Shown here: positions 54,201 through 64,000 of the stretch, one piece after another
Position numbering within the stretch: the first letter of the stretch is position 1
Layout of the letters: each line of letters begins with the position of its first letter
Assembly (NCBI GenBank): GCA_002943765.1
Contig: PQWQ01000001.1
Span: 2,577,501 to 2,641,500, forward strand
Length of the DNA stretch: 64,000 nt
Reading direction: 5' to 3'
From: Psoroptes ovis
Taxonomy: Eukaryota > Arthropoda > Arachnida > Sarcoptiformes > Psoroptidae
Made by a program: the position numbers and the translations under genes
Notes under the pieces: model-generated
What the model was told of the DNA's origin: nothing
What the model saw: the letters and a program-made list of their open reading frames with translations, nothing else
The model's database searches: none

Positions 54201-54457
54201 TCGAGAAAAATATACACGGAGGAATTAAAATATTAGATTGAACATAAAATTTGTTACCCTTTAAATTGATTCGGTATTAATTCATTGAAATAAAAAAATG
54301 AAATGATTGTCAATATGATTGATATTATTAGCCATCGTCGCAATGAAATACGAGATAATGGCAATGAGATCATTGATGATGCATGAAAGCTTTTGAGTAA
54401 ATGTTTATCACGATAATCATGGCTACAATTGTTGGTGATTAATTTCAATTTATACAT
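51237..54457 (-). CDS. sfl: Heparan sulfate N-deacetylase/N-sulfotransferase (NDST)
   Basis: Golgi type II enzyme that removes acetyl groups from GlcNAc in heparan sulfate and replaces them with sulfate from PAPS; Drosophila Sulfateless is the orthologue. Exons: 54457..54258, 54196..52393, 52331..51636 and 51575..51237; introns 60-61 bp; 1012 residues. There is a single signal anchor at about residues 42-58 (WLIISIILTIISFFYF). The deacetylase part shows QIDIDDIFVGERGTRL (about 401-416), VSPHHSGVYPVHDQLYEAWK, VSSTEEYPHLRPAYLRHGF and LPRQTCGLYTHTIF. The sulfotransferase part has the PAPS 5' loop PQKTGSTAL (Lys699), FEEIQFFNGKNYH, the 3'-phosphate motif INPILRAYSWFQH and the terminal CLGKSKGRHYP. 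Relative to vertebrate NDSTs it has about 35 extra residues between FFP and YFEKS, with three N-glycosylation sequons. Confidence 0.95.
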
Positions 54458-54852
54458 AATTTTTTTTTATTTTTACAAATCACATTTTTGCTTTGATAAA
54501 AGAATTTTGTAAAAATAAAATCAAAAAATTCTTGTAAACAGAATTTCTATTTCAATCAACTTGACCCACATGAGTGCAAATAGGAATTGAAGCGCGAAAA
54601 ATTTCAAATTTTAATTTTTTTTTTTTGTTTTTTGAATTTTGAACTCGGAAAAATTTCATTAAATTTTATTAAATTAAATTTTTATCCACAAAAAAAGAAA
54701 TAAGAAATTGAAATTACAAATTAATATGTTTGAATCAATATGTGTGCATTTATGAACGAATATATAAATTTTGAAATGGATTACATGGAAAAAATTTAAA
54801 TCTAAGCCTTTCTTTCTCTCAATCAATTGTTCTTAGCTATAACAAGCATTCA
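54458..54852. other. Short spacer between NDST and CASC3
   Basis: About 395 bp containing the CASC3 3' UTR, with a minus-strand AATAAA at 54665-54670 (about 185 bp after the stop), and the NDST 5' region. Nothing else was seen. Confidence 0.55.
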
Positions 54853-57800
54853 TCAATTGTTGACTGAAATTTCATTATTGTTGTTATTTGTATTTGTAAT
54901 CGATGATTTTGTAGTTTCATCATTATTATTGTAATTTGAATTTGATTTATCAGAACCTTGACTAATTTTCTTTGATTTTATGTCATTATTTTCATTAATT
55001 GTTGTTGTTGATGAAATTTTACGTGGATTACTATTATTGATAGATGCTGTTGCTATGGCTGATTGTGATGCTGATGTACTATTATTAATGATATTTGATT
55101 GTTGTTGTTGCTGATTTCGTTGCATAGCTTGTTGTTGACTATGCAAATCATAATAGGTGATGCCGCCCCCACGATATGATTCAGGATATCCTGATGGTGT
55201 TGATGAAGATGTTGAACCTGATGCTGCATTACTACCGGTTATATTTGAATTTGTATTACTACTCAATTGTACATTAGGATAACCAGCTGGTAAATTTGAT
55301 TGTTGTCCAGTGGCTCCAGTTGGCTGCGGTGGAAATTGCGGATAACCAGAGGGAAAAGCTGGTGCAATAGCAGTTGGATAGCCAGTTTGTCCGCCAGCTG
55401 TCATCAAAATCGGTGTAGAATTTTGCGCTGTTACCGGTGGTCTAGTTTGTAAGTAACGATCCGATTCAGCTGAGGCTGATGTCGTATTCATGTATCTGTT
55501 GGTTACATGAGATTGATGATGAGATGCATGATGTGTGGCAGCCGCTGCTAATGTTGGAGGATAAGTTGCTGTGGGCGGTAAATAGGCGGCAGCAGCTGGA
55601 TGATAGGCAAGGTAATAATTAGCTGCGGCAGCTTGAGATTGATCAGGTGTATAATAATGTGTTTGCGGCAGTCCTAATTGTCCGGTAGCATTAGCCGTAT
55701 TAGGTGCCGTAGTTTGACCAGAATTGGGATCATAATAAGCCATCAAAGGATTAGGTGGTGCCGCTGAAATGAATGCTGTAGCTTGAGCTGATGATTGAGT
55801 CGCATTCGAAACAACATTAGGGCCACCAACTGGAACAGGTGCAGAAGGTGAAGGTACATAATTATGATGACCATGTTGATGAGATGCAGCATGATGAGGT
55901 TGTTGACCAAGCTGAGATGCAACGGTAGTTGCGATTGGTAAAACAAAATTATTAGCTTCAACAGCTACATTCGTCGCAGACGTTGATTCAAAATAAACAT
56001 TTGTGGATGATTTAATTTGATTCGAATCATTTTCTAAATAGTGATTTGAATTATTTAATTCTGCTGATTGGTGTTGTTGCGGCGTAGCATTTATCATTGA
56101 ATTCGGATTCAAATTCCTTTGTTGCTGTCTTAATGATGAATAACGTTTTGTCATTGAATCAGCATCATTAATCGATGATGTATTATCAGATTGATGAATT
56201 TGATTAGATTCTTCATTGTTAACACTGACATTATTATTATTACTATTATTTTTATATTTGTGACTATTGTTATTATTATTTGAATATGAATGATGCATTT
56301 TCGATGATGAATGTCTAAGATGATGAGCATGCGAATGATGACTGTTGTTGTAACTATTTTGATTTTTGATAGGATGATAACGTGAATTTTCAAATTGTAC
56401 AATTTCCACTACAGAAGTTGATTCGGCTACTGATACTGATGTTGTTGTAGTCGAAGACGATGTAAATGATGTAGACACAATATTTTCACGATCAAATTGG
56501 TGACGATATTTCGAGGGTTGTTCTTGAACACTATTTGTACTATTCATACTTGATTCCGGAACATTTATCTTATTGGAATTTTCATCATTTCTCATTTTGG
56601 TATCATCATTTTTAACAACTTTAGATTCGTTTTGTTGATAATAAATTATTTTACTACAACCACCTGCATTAATAGATGTTGTATCATTAGTTGTGTTAGC
56701 AGGATTTTTATTTACTTCATTGACAGATTTAACATTTTTGACCATAGTTGTCGATGTGTTTGGTGCCGAAGACAGAGCTGGAAAATCTTCATTTGTAAAC
56801 ATAGGATTATCATTATTATTAGATTTATCTTCATTTTGTTTTAAATTATCATCGATTTCTTTTGAATCAACAATCTGAGATTGTTGTTGGTGATTCTCTT
56901 TAAAGTTTTTAATGTCACTACTTTCATCATGTGATCGATGATTATAATTTGTTTGATGAAATGTTCGATTTTTATCAACATTATTCGAATTTGTTGACGA
57001 AAATGATCGATTAATGCTTGATTTATTTGTAAAAATTCGATCATTTTCATAGATTCTTGTTGAAGAATTACTATCATTACTACTAGTATTACTATTACTA
57101 TGATAATTATAATTATGATTTTTATTACTACTGTTACTACTGCTATTATTATTGACGTTACGATATGATGTTTTTGTATTAGTAGCCATATCTTTGGATT
57201 TGGGCTGATTTTTGTAGGAATTCGATGCACCATCATCAATGATTGTTTTACGATCAAAAATTCTATCTCTCTTATTCAAATTATCAGAAGTTTGTCTCGA
57301 CATCGTATTATTATCATTTTTGATCTTATTAGTTTGAGAATCATTGCTAACGCTGTTTACAATTGTTTTTGATGATTTAGATTTACTGTTATTGGGACTG
57401 TAATTATTAGCATTCGATGATCTCGATTTCATGATAACTTTACGTAAAGTTTTCTTTGCATATGCATTTTCATCATCTGATCTTCTTGAATATTTTTGCG
57501 GCCCTTTACCATATTTACTGCGACGATTTAAACGCGGTGCATTCGTTTCTGAACGTATATCATAACCATAAATATTTATTAATTCTTCACGCGTTTTTGG
57601 CTTTTGATCTTCTTCGACAAATTTATCATGATGCCAACGCTCATTACTATCCCATATTGATTTCTTTTTAGCGCTTGTTGCTGCTGCTGTCTTTGTTGTC
57701 ATAGTTGATGTTTGGGAACTTTTGATTGACTCATTAAGATTTGTTTTATCATTTAATTTTCCATCACCACTTTGATCATAATCTGAATTATTAGTTGCAG

Positions 57801-59325
57801 TCGATGATGATATTTGATTTGATAATGAACGATGACCATGTATGCTGTCATCATTCATATCATCTGAACATAATTTCATGGATGATAACATCGATTTTTT
57901 CTTAATAATTGATATTTTTTTGGCTTTATTATGATTGGTATCATTGTTATTTTCATCATCCTCATCTTGCTCATTAGATTTAGTATCATTTTCATCATTT
58001 TTCGATTTATTTTCTTCGATTCCATTATTATCATCATCATTATCATTACCACGATCATCATGCTCAAAATATGGACCTTTACGTGGTATAAATTGTGGAT
58101 TATTCCGCTTAGCTTTGGCTGATTCGGATTTAGATAATTTTGTTGTTGATGATGTTGAAGATGATTTGAATGATGATGCAACTGTCGATACAGATATTTT
58201 ATTATTACTATTTGTCAATGAATTATTCATCAAATTATCATCACTGTCATGCGGAGTTTGTACTTCATTATCATTATTATAATTGGAATTATTCATTTCC
58301 AATGATATCGACTCTTCCCCATCACCACATTCACGTTGATTAATATCAGTATCGTCAATAATATTTGTGAAATCGAGATCATCATCAATTCTATTGTGAT
58401 CATCATCATCATCATCATCAATATTTTCTGTCAGTTCTTCTTCATATTCTTCATCATCACCAATGTCTTCTTCATCATCATACTCATCATTTGAATAATC
58501 ATTTCCATCATTATCGAAATTGGTTTCATCATGAACATTCGATATTTTATTGATATCTAATTGTTTTTCATCTGTGTTATTTGTGAGTATAAGCTCTTCT
58601 TCATTTGCACTTTCATATTCAGATTCACCAGCATTCGATGTTGATGTATTACGTATTTCAGATCCACTTTCCTGTGATTAATCCGTGAATAAATTCAAAA
58701 TAATTGAAATTAGATAGAAATTTGAAATAAGAATTACAAGCATTCATTTATTTGAATATAAGACTAATCAGAAAATTAAAGGTCAAAATCAAGTATGATC
58801 GAATAAATAAATAAAATCAAATAGAAAAAAAAATAAAGGAAACTCTTACCAAAGGTTTTGATCTTTTATTTTTATTTTCATTAGTTATATTATTCTAAGG
58901 AATTTGGCAGGAAATTTCAAATGGTCATTGATATCCAAAAATAAATTTTGAATGAAAATGAAATGAAATAAAAATCAATAAAATTATAATGAAATAAAGA
59001 TAAATGAAAAGCATTCAAAACAAACAAAATAATTAGGAAATTGCTTAATTATATTTGTAATTATCAATAAGAAATCAAGAAAAATTAATATGAATAAACA
59101 TACATTATCTGAATTATTAATGTTATTATTTACGATAATATCATCATTTTCATCATTATTATCATTATTCAACAATAAACAATTATTATCTTTAATAGAT
59201 GATAATTTATCTTGCATTATTTTGACCGATGATTGATCTGACAATTGTTTATTATTATCATCATTATTATTAGAGGATCGATCCATTGTTGCTGCTGAAG
59301 ATGATGACAATAAGGTATTATCCAT
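54853..59325 (-). CDS. btz: Barentsz/CASC3 (MLN51), exon junction complex core
   Basis: RNA-binding EJC subunit that clamps eIF4A3 on spliced mRNA, acting in mRNA localisation, translation and decay. Exons: 59325..59104, a 45-nt exon 58894..58850 (NNITNENKNKRSKPL), and 58671..54853; all junctions are phase 0 with good GT-AG sites. Predicted length is 1361 residues, against about 700 in human. The start MDNTLLSSSS was chosen for its context and the acidic/Ser-rich start typical of the family. The SELOR eIF4A3-binding region is in two halves: NPQFIPRKGPYFEHDDRG (about 280-297) and SIWDSNERWHHDKF with KPKTREELINIYGYDIRSE (about 427-464). KRYSSLRQQQR and GGGITYYDLHSQQQ match conserved downstream CASC3 patches. 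Extensive Asn/Ser/Gln low-complexity sequence surrounds them. The two SELOR halves are separated by about 130 residues instead of the usual ~15. Confidence 0.93.
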
Positions 59326-61119
59326 GATTTTTATTGGGAAAAATTGACAATTGTTAATTATGAAAGTTGATAGATGAAATTTTGAACAAATATTCTCACA
59401 ATGCAAACAATGATGGAGAATAAATATGGATGAATATGTTTTGATATTTGGTACTTTAAAATATATCAAAAAAATTCAAAATTTGCATATGTATTAAGCT
59501 AATTTGTAAATTCTTCTTATTATTTTGAAAATTTAAAAAACACGTTTTTCTTCTATATTTCGATTCTTGAAACAAATCAAAGACTTGATCGAAATCCAAG
59601 AATTGTTTCGCGAATATTGATAATCATCAATGTTCTTATTCTTCTTGTATTTGAGAGAATTATTATTATTATTTTGCTGTCCAAACCAAACAACGAAAGA
59701 AAATATCCTTTGATTTCAAAGATCAATTAAAATTTTTTGAGGAAAAATGATGAATCAATTTCAATATTGTTCTTATATTTATTTCAATATTTTTGAAGTG
59801 AAAATGAATATTCACATCCATATATTCATATATGAATAGCTGTGAAACAAGCTTACTTTTTTTCTTATTTTTAAACTTTTGTTTCTGTTTTTATAATTTT
59901 ACATTTATATTGAAATTGAACTCAAAAGAAATGTGAATGTATACAAAAACATATATGAGTATGTATCTATTTATATATACTCATCATTTATTCTCATTCA
60001 TATCACAGCAAACAATGAAACATTGAAGCTTTGCTACTTTAATCTTATTTGCTTCATGTCTATTTATTTTTTTAAAAACTTCATAGGCCACAACGAGATG
60101 GTATCGTCAAGTTTTTATGTGTGAATACTGCCGATCCCGAGTGTGATTCGGGCATTACAGATTTTCTAGCCATGCAAAACCACATCAAAAACGGTAAAAT
60201 TTTTGAAATAGTCGCACAATTTGATTGATGCACATCGCTATTGATGAAGCACGCAATTAAAGTTGGAATAATGATTGCGTTTATACGCACACATAGTGTA
60301 AACAAAGAGAAACTTAAATCAGCTGTGATCGAAGTAGAAGCATTGACATATTTCGAATGCTAAAAGGCTTTAAAGTAGCTTCATTCATAGACGGAAAGTT
60401 TTTTCAATGTATAAAATTCTGCTGTAAAAATTCAAAGATTAAATTTTAAAGAATTTAAAATTCTTATCGGGATATAGATGAAAATATATTGTTTTTTTTA
60501 CGGAAAATAAAGGATGAATCTTGCTATTTTAAAGTGCCAACCCCATTCATTTGAAATTCATTCTGAAAAAAAAAAATTTAATCGATAAAATCGATCATGT
60601 CGAAATCACTATAGCTTTGGGTTTGGAATTTTAATTGCCAAAGTAATCGCTGTTACGATGCAGAAAACAAACAAAAGTTATTCAACTATTTTCTATGCAT
60701 TTTTTTTTCTCAGTGTACGCAGCAAATCACAGACCAAAGAGAAAAAAGAAATAGCTCAGCTATTTTGACCAGAAAAGGTTCTTTAATGATTTTTCGAATA
60801 AAAATGCTGTTGAAATAGTCGTGTTTTTGTTTTGTTTTTGTTTTAATCATTGTTGTTGATATTGCAGTTTGGTTTACATTTTAAATCGAAATTTTTTTCA
60901 AAAGAAAATTTCGTTTCTGGTAAATTTTTTTTCTTAGATCAGATTTTTAAGGTGGATATAATTTAGAATCGAAAAGTAGTCAGTAACATTTCTACTACTT
61001 GGTTTAAACATTTGTATCTCTTATTCATCATAATTCATTGATCTTCAGAGGTGATTGATTCAATGCGAATATATTTTGTGATGATATTTTCATTCTTTCA
61101 TTTTTTTTCACAACAGAAA
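59326..61119. other. Divergent spacer between CASC3 and UBE2F
   Basis: About 1.8 kb between two divergent start codons, so both promoters should be here. It contains a possible decayed coding fragment at 60087-60360, and a poly-pyrimidine/CACAACAG acceptor-like site immediately before the UBE2F ATG that may end a 5' UTR intron. Confidence 0.6.
60087..60360 (+). pseudogene. Unidentified coding-like fragment with one internal stop
   Basis: After an acceptor-like CTTCATAG, one frame reads 91 codons interrupted only by TGA at 60226-60228. It begins PQRDGIVKFLCVNTADPECD, continues through SGITDFLAMQNHIKNGKIFE, and after the stop reads LLMKHAIKVGIMIAFIRTHS. The stretch is less AT-rich than its surroundings and has a protein-like composition. 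I do not recognise the family. It could be a decayed gene or transposon piece, or a real terminal exon ending at the TGA. No matching upstream exon was found. Confidence 0.35.
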
Positions 61120-61849
61120 ATGCTTGGAAGTTGGCGTAACAAAAAAGTACCATCAAATAATGAAGCTGATTCCTCATCACAAACGAAGAAAACACTTTCA
61201 TCAAGAGATCTATTTCTTCCTCGAGGTATGCATGTGTTACCTTTATACATTGATATATAACTAAATTATCGATTGATTTTCCGATTAGATATACAAGAAT
61301 TAAAAGATGATCTTCCATCAACATGCAAATTTTTTGTACCAAATCCCAACGAATTACATATATTAGAATTATGGATTGCACCACCACGTGAATCAATGTG
61401 GTATGGTGGTCAATTTAAGTTCATAATCGAAATACCATTGGAATATAAATATGCGGTAAATTTATTTTTCATGTTTTTTATTTTCTCAAATATTTTCATT
61501 CCGAATCAAAATATATAGCCGCCGAAAGTACGATGTTTAACACGCATATATCATCCAAACATAAATGAATCAGGCGAAATATGTTTGAGTATTTTGCGTG
61601 TTAGTTTTGATGAAAATGGTTGGCTACCGACACGTTCATTGAAAGATATTGTTTGCGGTTTAAATTCTTTGTTCACTGTAAGTTTATCATTGAGAAAATC
61701 ATCTTAGAATTTAATTTAAAATTATCAAATAGGATTTGTTGAATTTTGAAGATCCTTTGAATTCGGCAGCAGCAGAACATTATCTTCGTGATCCAAGAGG
61801 ATTTGCACGTCAAGTTAAACAATATATCGAACGATATTGTCAACATTAG
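61120..61849 (+). CDS. UBE2F: NEDD8-conjugating enzyme UBE2F
   Basis: E2 enzyme that transfers NEDD8 to cullin-5 with RBX2 in the family. Exons: 61120..61225, 61289..61455, 61519..61677 and 61733..61849; introns 55-63 bp; 182 residues against 185 in human. The UBC fold is complete: the N-terminal helix with DLFLPRDIQELKDDLPSTCK, then LHILELWIAPP, APPKVRCLTRIYHPNINESG, the active-site GEICLSIL (Cys113, with HPN at 103-105) and DENGWLPTRSLKDIVCGLNS. FTDLLNFEDPLNSAAAEHYL closes the core. The NEDD8-E2 type is indicated by close match to UBE2F rather than UBE2M, notably the GEICLS-(I/L)-LR site and LFTDLLNF block. The ATG directly follows an acceptor-like ttttttttcacaacag, suggesting a 5' UTR intron. 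Confidence 0.95.
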
Positions 61850-61873
61850 ATCTGAATTTTGAATGATTTCTGA

Positions 61874-61879
61874 AATAAA
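61874..61879 (+). terminator. Candidate UBE2F polyadenylation signal
   Basis: AATAAA 25 bases downstream of the UBE2F stop codon. Confidence 0.45.
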
Positions 61880-62158
61880 ACAACACCGTACACACATTGA
61901 ACACTGAAATATTTTTGAATATAAAACTATGAACATTAATTCGATCTAATACAGAATATTTAAAGAATTACAAATAGTTCAAGCAATTATTATTATTACT
62001 ATTACAAGAACTTGCTTTGAATCAATTAAAAATCGATTGATTCACGCAAATCATGAATTTCAAAATTTGAGTGAAGAATCCAATTTTTGAAATTAAAATG
62101 TTAAAAATTATAAAAACATCATGCGTAATGATGATAATTCACTGAGTAATAATAATAA

Positions 62159-62164
62159 TTTATT
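62159..62164 (-). terminator. Candidate ZIP-gene polyadenylation signal
   Basis: AATAAA on the minus strand 62 bases after the ZIP stop codon. Confidence 0.4.
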
Positions 62165-62225
62165 TGTAAATACATTAATAATTATGAAATAAATTTGAAA
62201 ATTAATTGATTCTAATTAAAATTGA

Positions 62226-64000
62226 TTAAACAAATAAATTTTTACGTATTTCATCCATTTCTTGTACTTCGAAATCCAATTCTTTTTCATAAAATGCTAA
62301 CAATGCCAATGATATCGTCGATATTATTATACCAATATTTTGTAGCGCCAATATACGTAATAATGAGCGTAAATTTCTCCTTGATGCATTTTCGATTGTG
62401 CGATTCATTGCTTTCATAACATCAACCAATGCCATATAAAGAAAAAAACCGCCTAAATGTATTAGTTTGAATTAGTCAGTCATTTGAATATCTTAGAAAA
62501 TATTACCTGATAATGCAAATATATATGGACTAGCATCTTCAGCTTCATCCCCGAGTACGATGCCAATGGCTAAACCAGGATAACATGCACATGCCGATAG
62601 AAATATGTAGAAAAAACTTTGTTTCATCGACATTCCTGCACGTATCAGCACGGCGAATGTGCCTAATCGATGTGTTATCTCTTCTAACATGACTGCCACC
62701 GAAATACTCATACCGGCTAAAATATTGCGGTCAAATGCAGCACCTATTGAAAGGCCATCGATGAAATTGAGTAAAGCATCACCAAGTACAATCATCCATG
62801 CCACCGTATCGATTGTGATCGTCGATGTTTCATGATCTTGTCTTCGCAATGCTATACTTCGAACCATGCGTTCTTTTGATGGACGACGTACCGTTGGAGA
62901 TGGCTGACGTTGTGCTACAATTGGCACAGGTGCTATAACATTGACTGTTGACAAGCATTTAGCTAATTGATCACGTGGCGAATTGATGAGAGCAACTTTA
63001 TTGCGACTACTATCATTTGACGATGATGTCGTTGATTCATTACGAACAGCTCTGTTTGATTGATTATCAAAATTAAAATCCAATTCTATTTCACTTTGAT
63101 CATCTTCAGGATCACTGATTTCATTGATAGGGGTAGGATTTCGAGATCTATTTGATCTGGGTGAATGCATCGCATCAATTATTACATCATTATCGCGAAA
63201 CAATATTGATGGCACACGCTTTTTCCGATTACGTCCATAATATGTCTTCAAGACTTTTATAAATATTTCAATTGAATATGAAAAATAAATACCACAAAAT
63301 ATACAGGTTGTATTCCAAAAATATTCCCGATACTTTTCATCAACAATATCGAATGCTTCCGGAAATAGATGAAGGATAGCACTACCCTAGAAGTGAAATG
63401 ATTGATTTCATTAAATATGAGGAGAGTCCAAAAAGAATTTAATCAATTGATGATTCAGAGAATGAATATCAATAAACTCACACATAGACCACCAACAGCT
63501 AAGCCTTCGAAAAATGTCAAAATTGTCATTCGGAATGATTTTTTTACCACCGGTAAAAGAATAAGACCGCCCATCGAAACTAAAATCGATATCGTCACAA
63601 ATAGGACGCCGAATATCCATACACGTTCGATACTTGGTTCAACTAATTGAATTCTCTTGTTCGCATTTGAAGCATCAATCAATTTTTTCACATCAGCCAA
63701 ACAAATCGGTCGAGATTGTCTAAATAATAGCAATGGACACAACCTTGTAATAGCTTGATGAAATGTCGTAACGGATGATGGAAGCAGTTGTATCAATTCA
63801 CTAGCCGACAAGCAATCGAATGTTGCGGCTGTACATAATTTTTTCGTGTGAAGTTTAGTATCAGGAATATATTCACATGCTAAATCACGATCTTCCATTG
63901 GCAATATACGATTTTTTCCTCGGCATAATTGAATACGATGTAAATAATTCATCAAACGATCGATACGAGATTCATTGTTAACCATAACACGATGTGATGC
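62226..64000 (-). CDS. ZIP (SLC39A8/A14-like) transporter with altered metal site, 5' end missing
   Basis: Multi-pass ZIP-family protein. Exons visible: >64000..63482, 63386..62507 and 62452..62226; introns 95 and 54 bp; phases agree. The N-terminal part is the Cys-containing extracellular domain (LSASELIQLLPSS, LCPLLLFRQSRPIC). The helices follow: VWIFGVLFVTISILVSMGGL, LTFFEGLAVGGL and GSAILHLFPEAF. A long Ser/Arg-rich cytosolic loop precedes DALLNFIDGLSIGAAF and the LEEITHRLGTFAVLIRAGMS helix, then ALSGGFFLYMALVDVMKAMN and LQNIGIIISTISLALL. Family members have HNFIDG and EEFPHELGD here; this protein has LNFIDG and EEITHRLGT, losing a His, a Glu and an Asp of the expected metal sites, and DMFPEM is replaced by DVMKAM. 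Zinc/iron/manganese transport is therefore doubtful. The upstream start and signal peptide lie beyond the window. Confidence 0.88.

Larger units (their letters stand above)
61850..62225. other. Convergent 3' spacer between UBE2F and the ZIP gene
   Basis: 376 bp between two converging stop codons. A plus-strand AATAAA at 61874-61879 lies 25 bp after the UBE2F stop, and a minus-strand AATAAA at 62159-62164 lies 62 bp after the ZIP stop. Both are good candidates but the region is AT-rich. Confidence 0.55.

Noticed and set aside
43573..54457. Tandem minus-strand genes as a co-transcribed operon
   Set aside because: Spacers of 1.2-1.8 kb, separate candidate poly-A signals and unrelated functions give no support for a polycistron.
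56632..58282. Open frames on the plus strand and in other minus frames over barentsz
   Set aside because: Shadows of the long Asn/Ser/Asp-rich barentsz exon.
60081..60170. Possible tRNA- or snRNA-like folding (CCCGA...TCGGG hairpin)
   Set aside because: No cloverleaf; the segment is better explained as a coding-like fragment in one frame.
1..64000. CRISPR arrays, bacterial operons or prophage
   Set aside because: Spliced animal genes throughout; no direct-repeat/spacer arrays or bacterial gene organisation.

Overview
The window is AT-rich eukaryotic DNA with GT-AG introns, many about 55-65 bp long, long asparagine/glutamine/alanine/histidine runs in proteins, and dense ATT/ATG microsatellites. 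The protein set (an Unc-4 homeobox protein, heparan sulfate N-deacetylase/N-sulfotransferase, OSBP, Barentsz/CASC3, UBE2F, a ZIP8/14-like transporter) is animal. Compact introns plus extreme AT content suggest an arthropod, possibly an astigmatid (dust or scab) mite. That placement is inference; no species was identified.

Layout. Positions 1-33,658 (minus strand) hold most of an unc-4/UNCX homeobox gene. At least four coding exons are spread over 33.7 kb, and the homeodomain is split by a 22.3-kb intron; the 3' end lies beyond base 1. Its introns carry a head-to-head pair of truncated non-LTR retrotransposon pieces (7.1-8.9 kb) and several tiny DNA-transposon remnants: a TTAA-flanked piggyBac-like MITE, a mariner-type MITE and one copy of a ~70-bp hairpin MITE family. 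Positions 33.7-43.6 kb contain no recognisable gene and hold two more copies of the ~70-bp family, a paired CACGTG inverted repeat and a small minisatellite. This stretch is a plausible upstream control region for unc-4.

From 43.6 kb the window becomes gene-dense. Four genes lie in tandem on the minus strand: an ADAP1-like ArfGAP with two PH domains (43.6-45.4 kb), OSBP (46.6-49.5 kb), NDST/sulfateless (51.2-54.5 kb) and barentsz/CASC3 (54.9-59.3 kb). After a 1.8-kb divergent spacer holding a possible decayed coding fragment comes UBE2F on the plus strand (61.1-61.8 kb). It converges on a ZIP-family transporter on the minus strand that runs off the right edge (62.2-64.0 kb).

The genes are ordinary eukaryotic neighbours rather than a pathway. 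The exon models were assembled by hand: splice sites, reading phase and homology all agree for the ADAP1-like, OSBP, NDST, CASC3, UBE2F and ZIP genes. The least certain points are the 3' boundary of unc-4 exon 1 and the 3' end of the ADAP1-like gene. Points most worth following up are the ZIP protein with altered metal-site residues, the roughly 130-residue insertion inside the eIF4A3-binding region of CASC3, the glycosylation-rich insertion in the NDST sulfotransferase domain, and the three families of miniature transposons. No wholly new multi-gene system was found.
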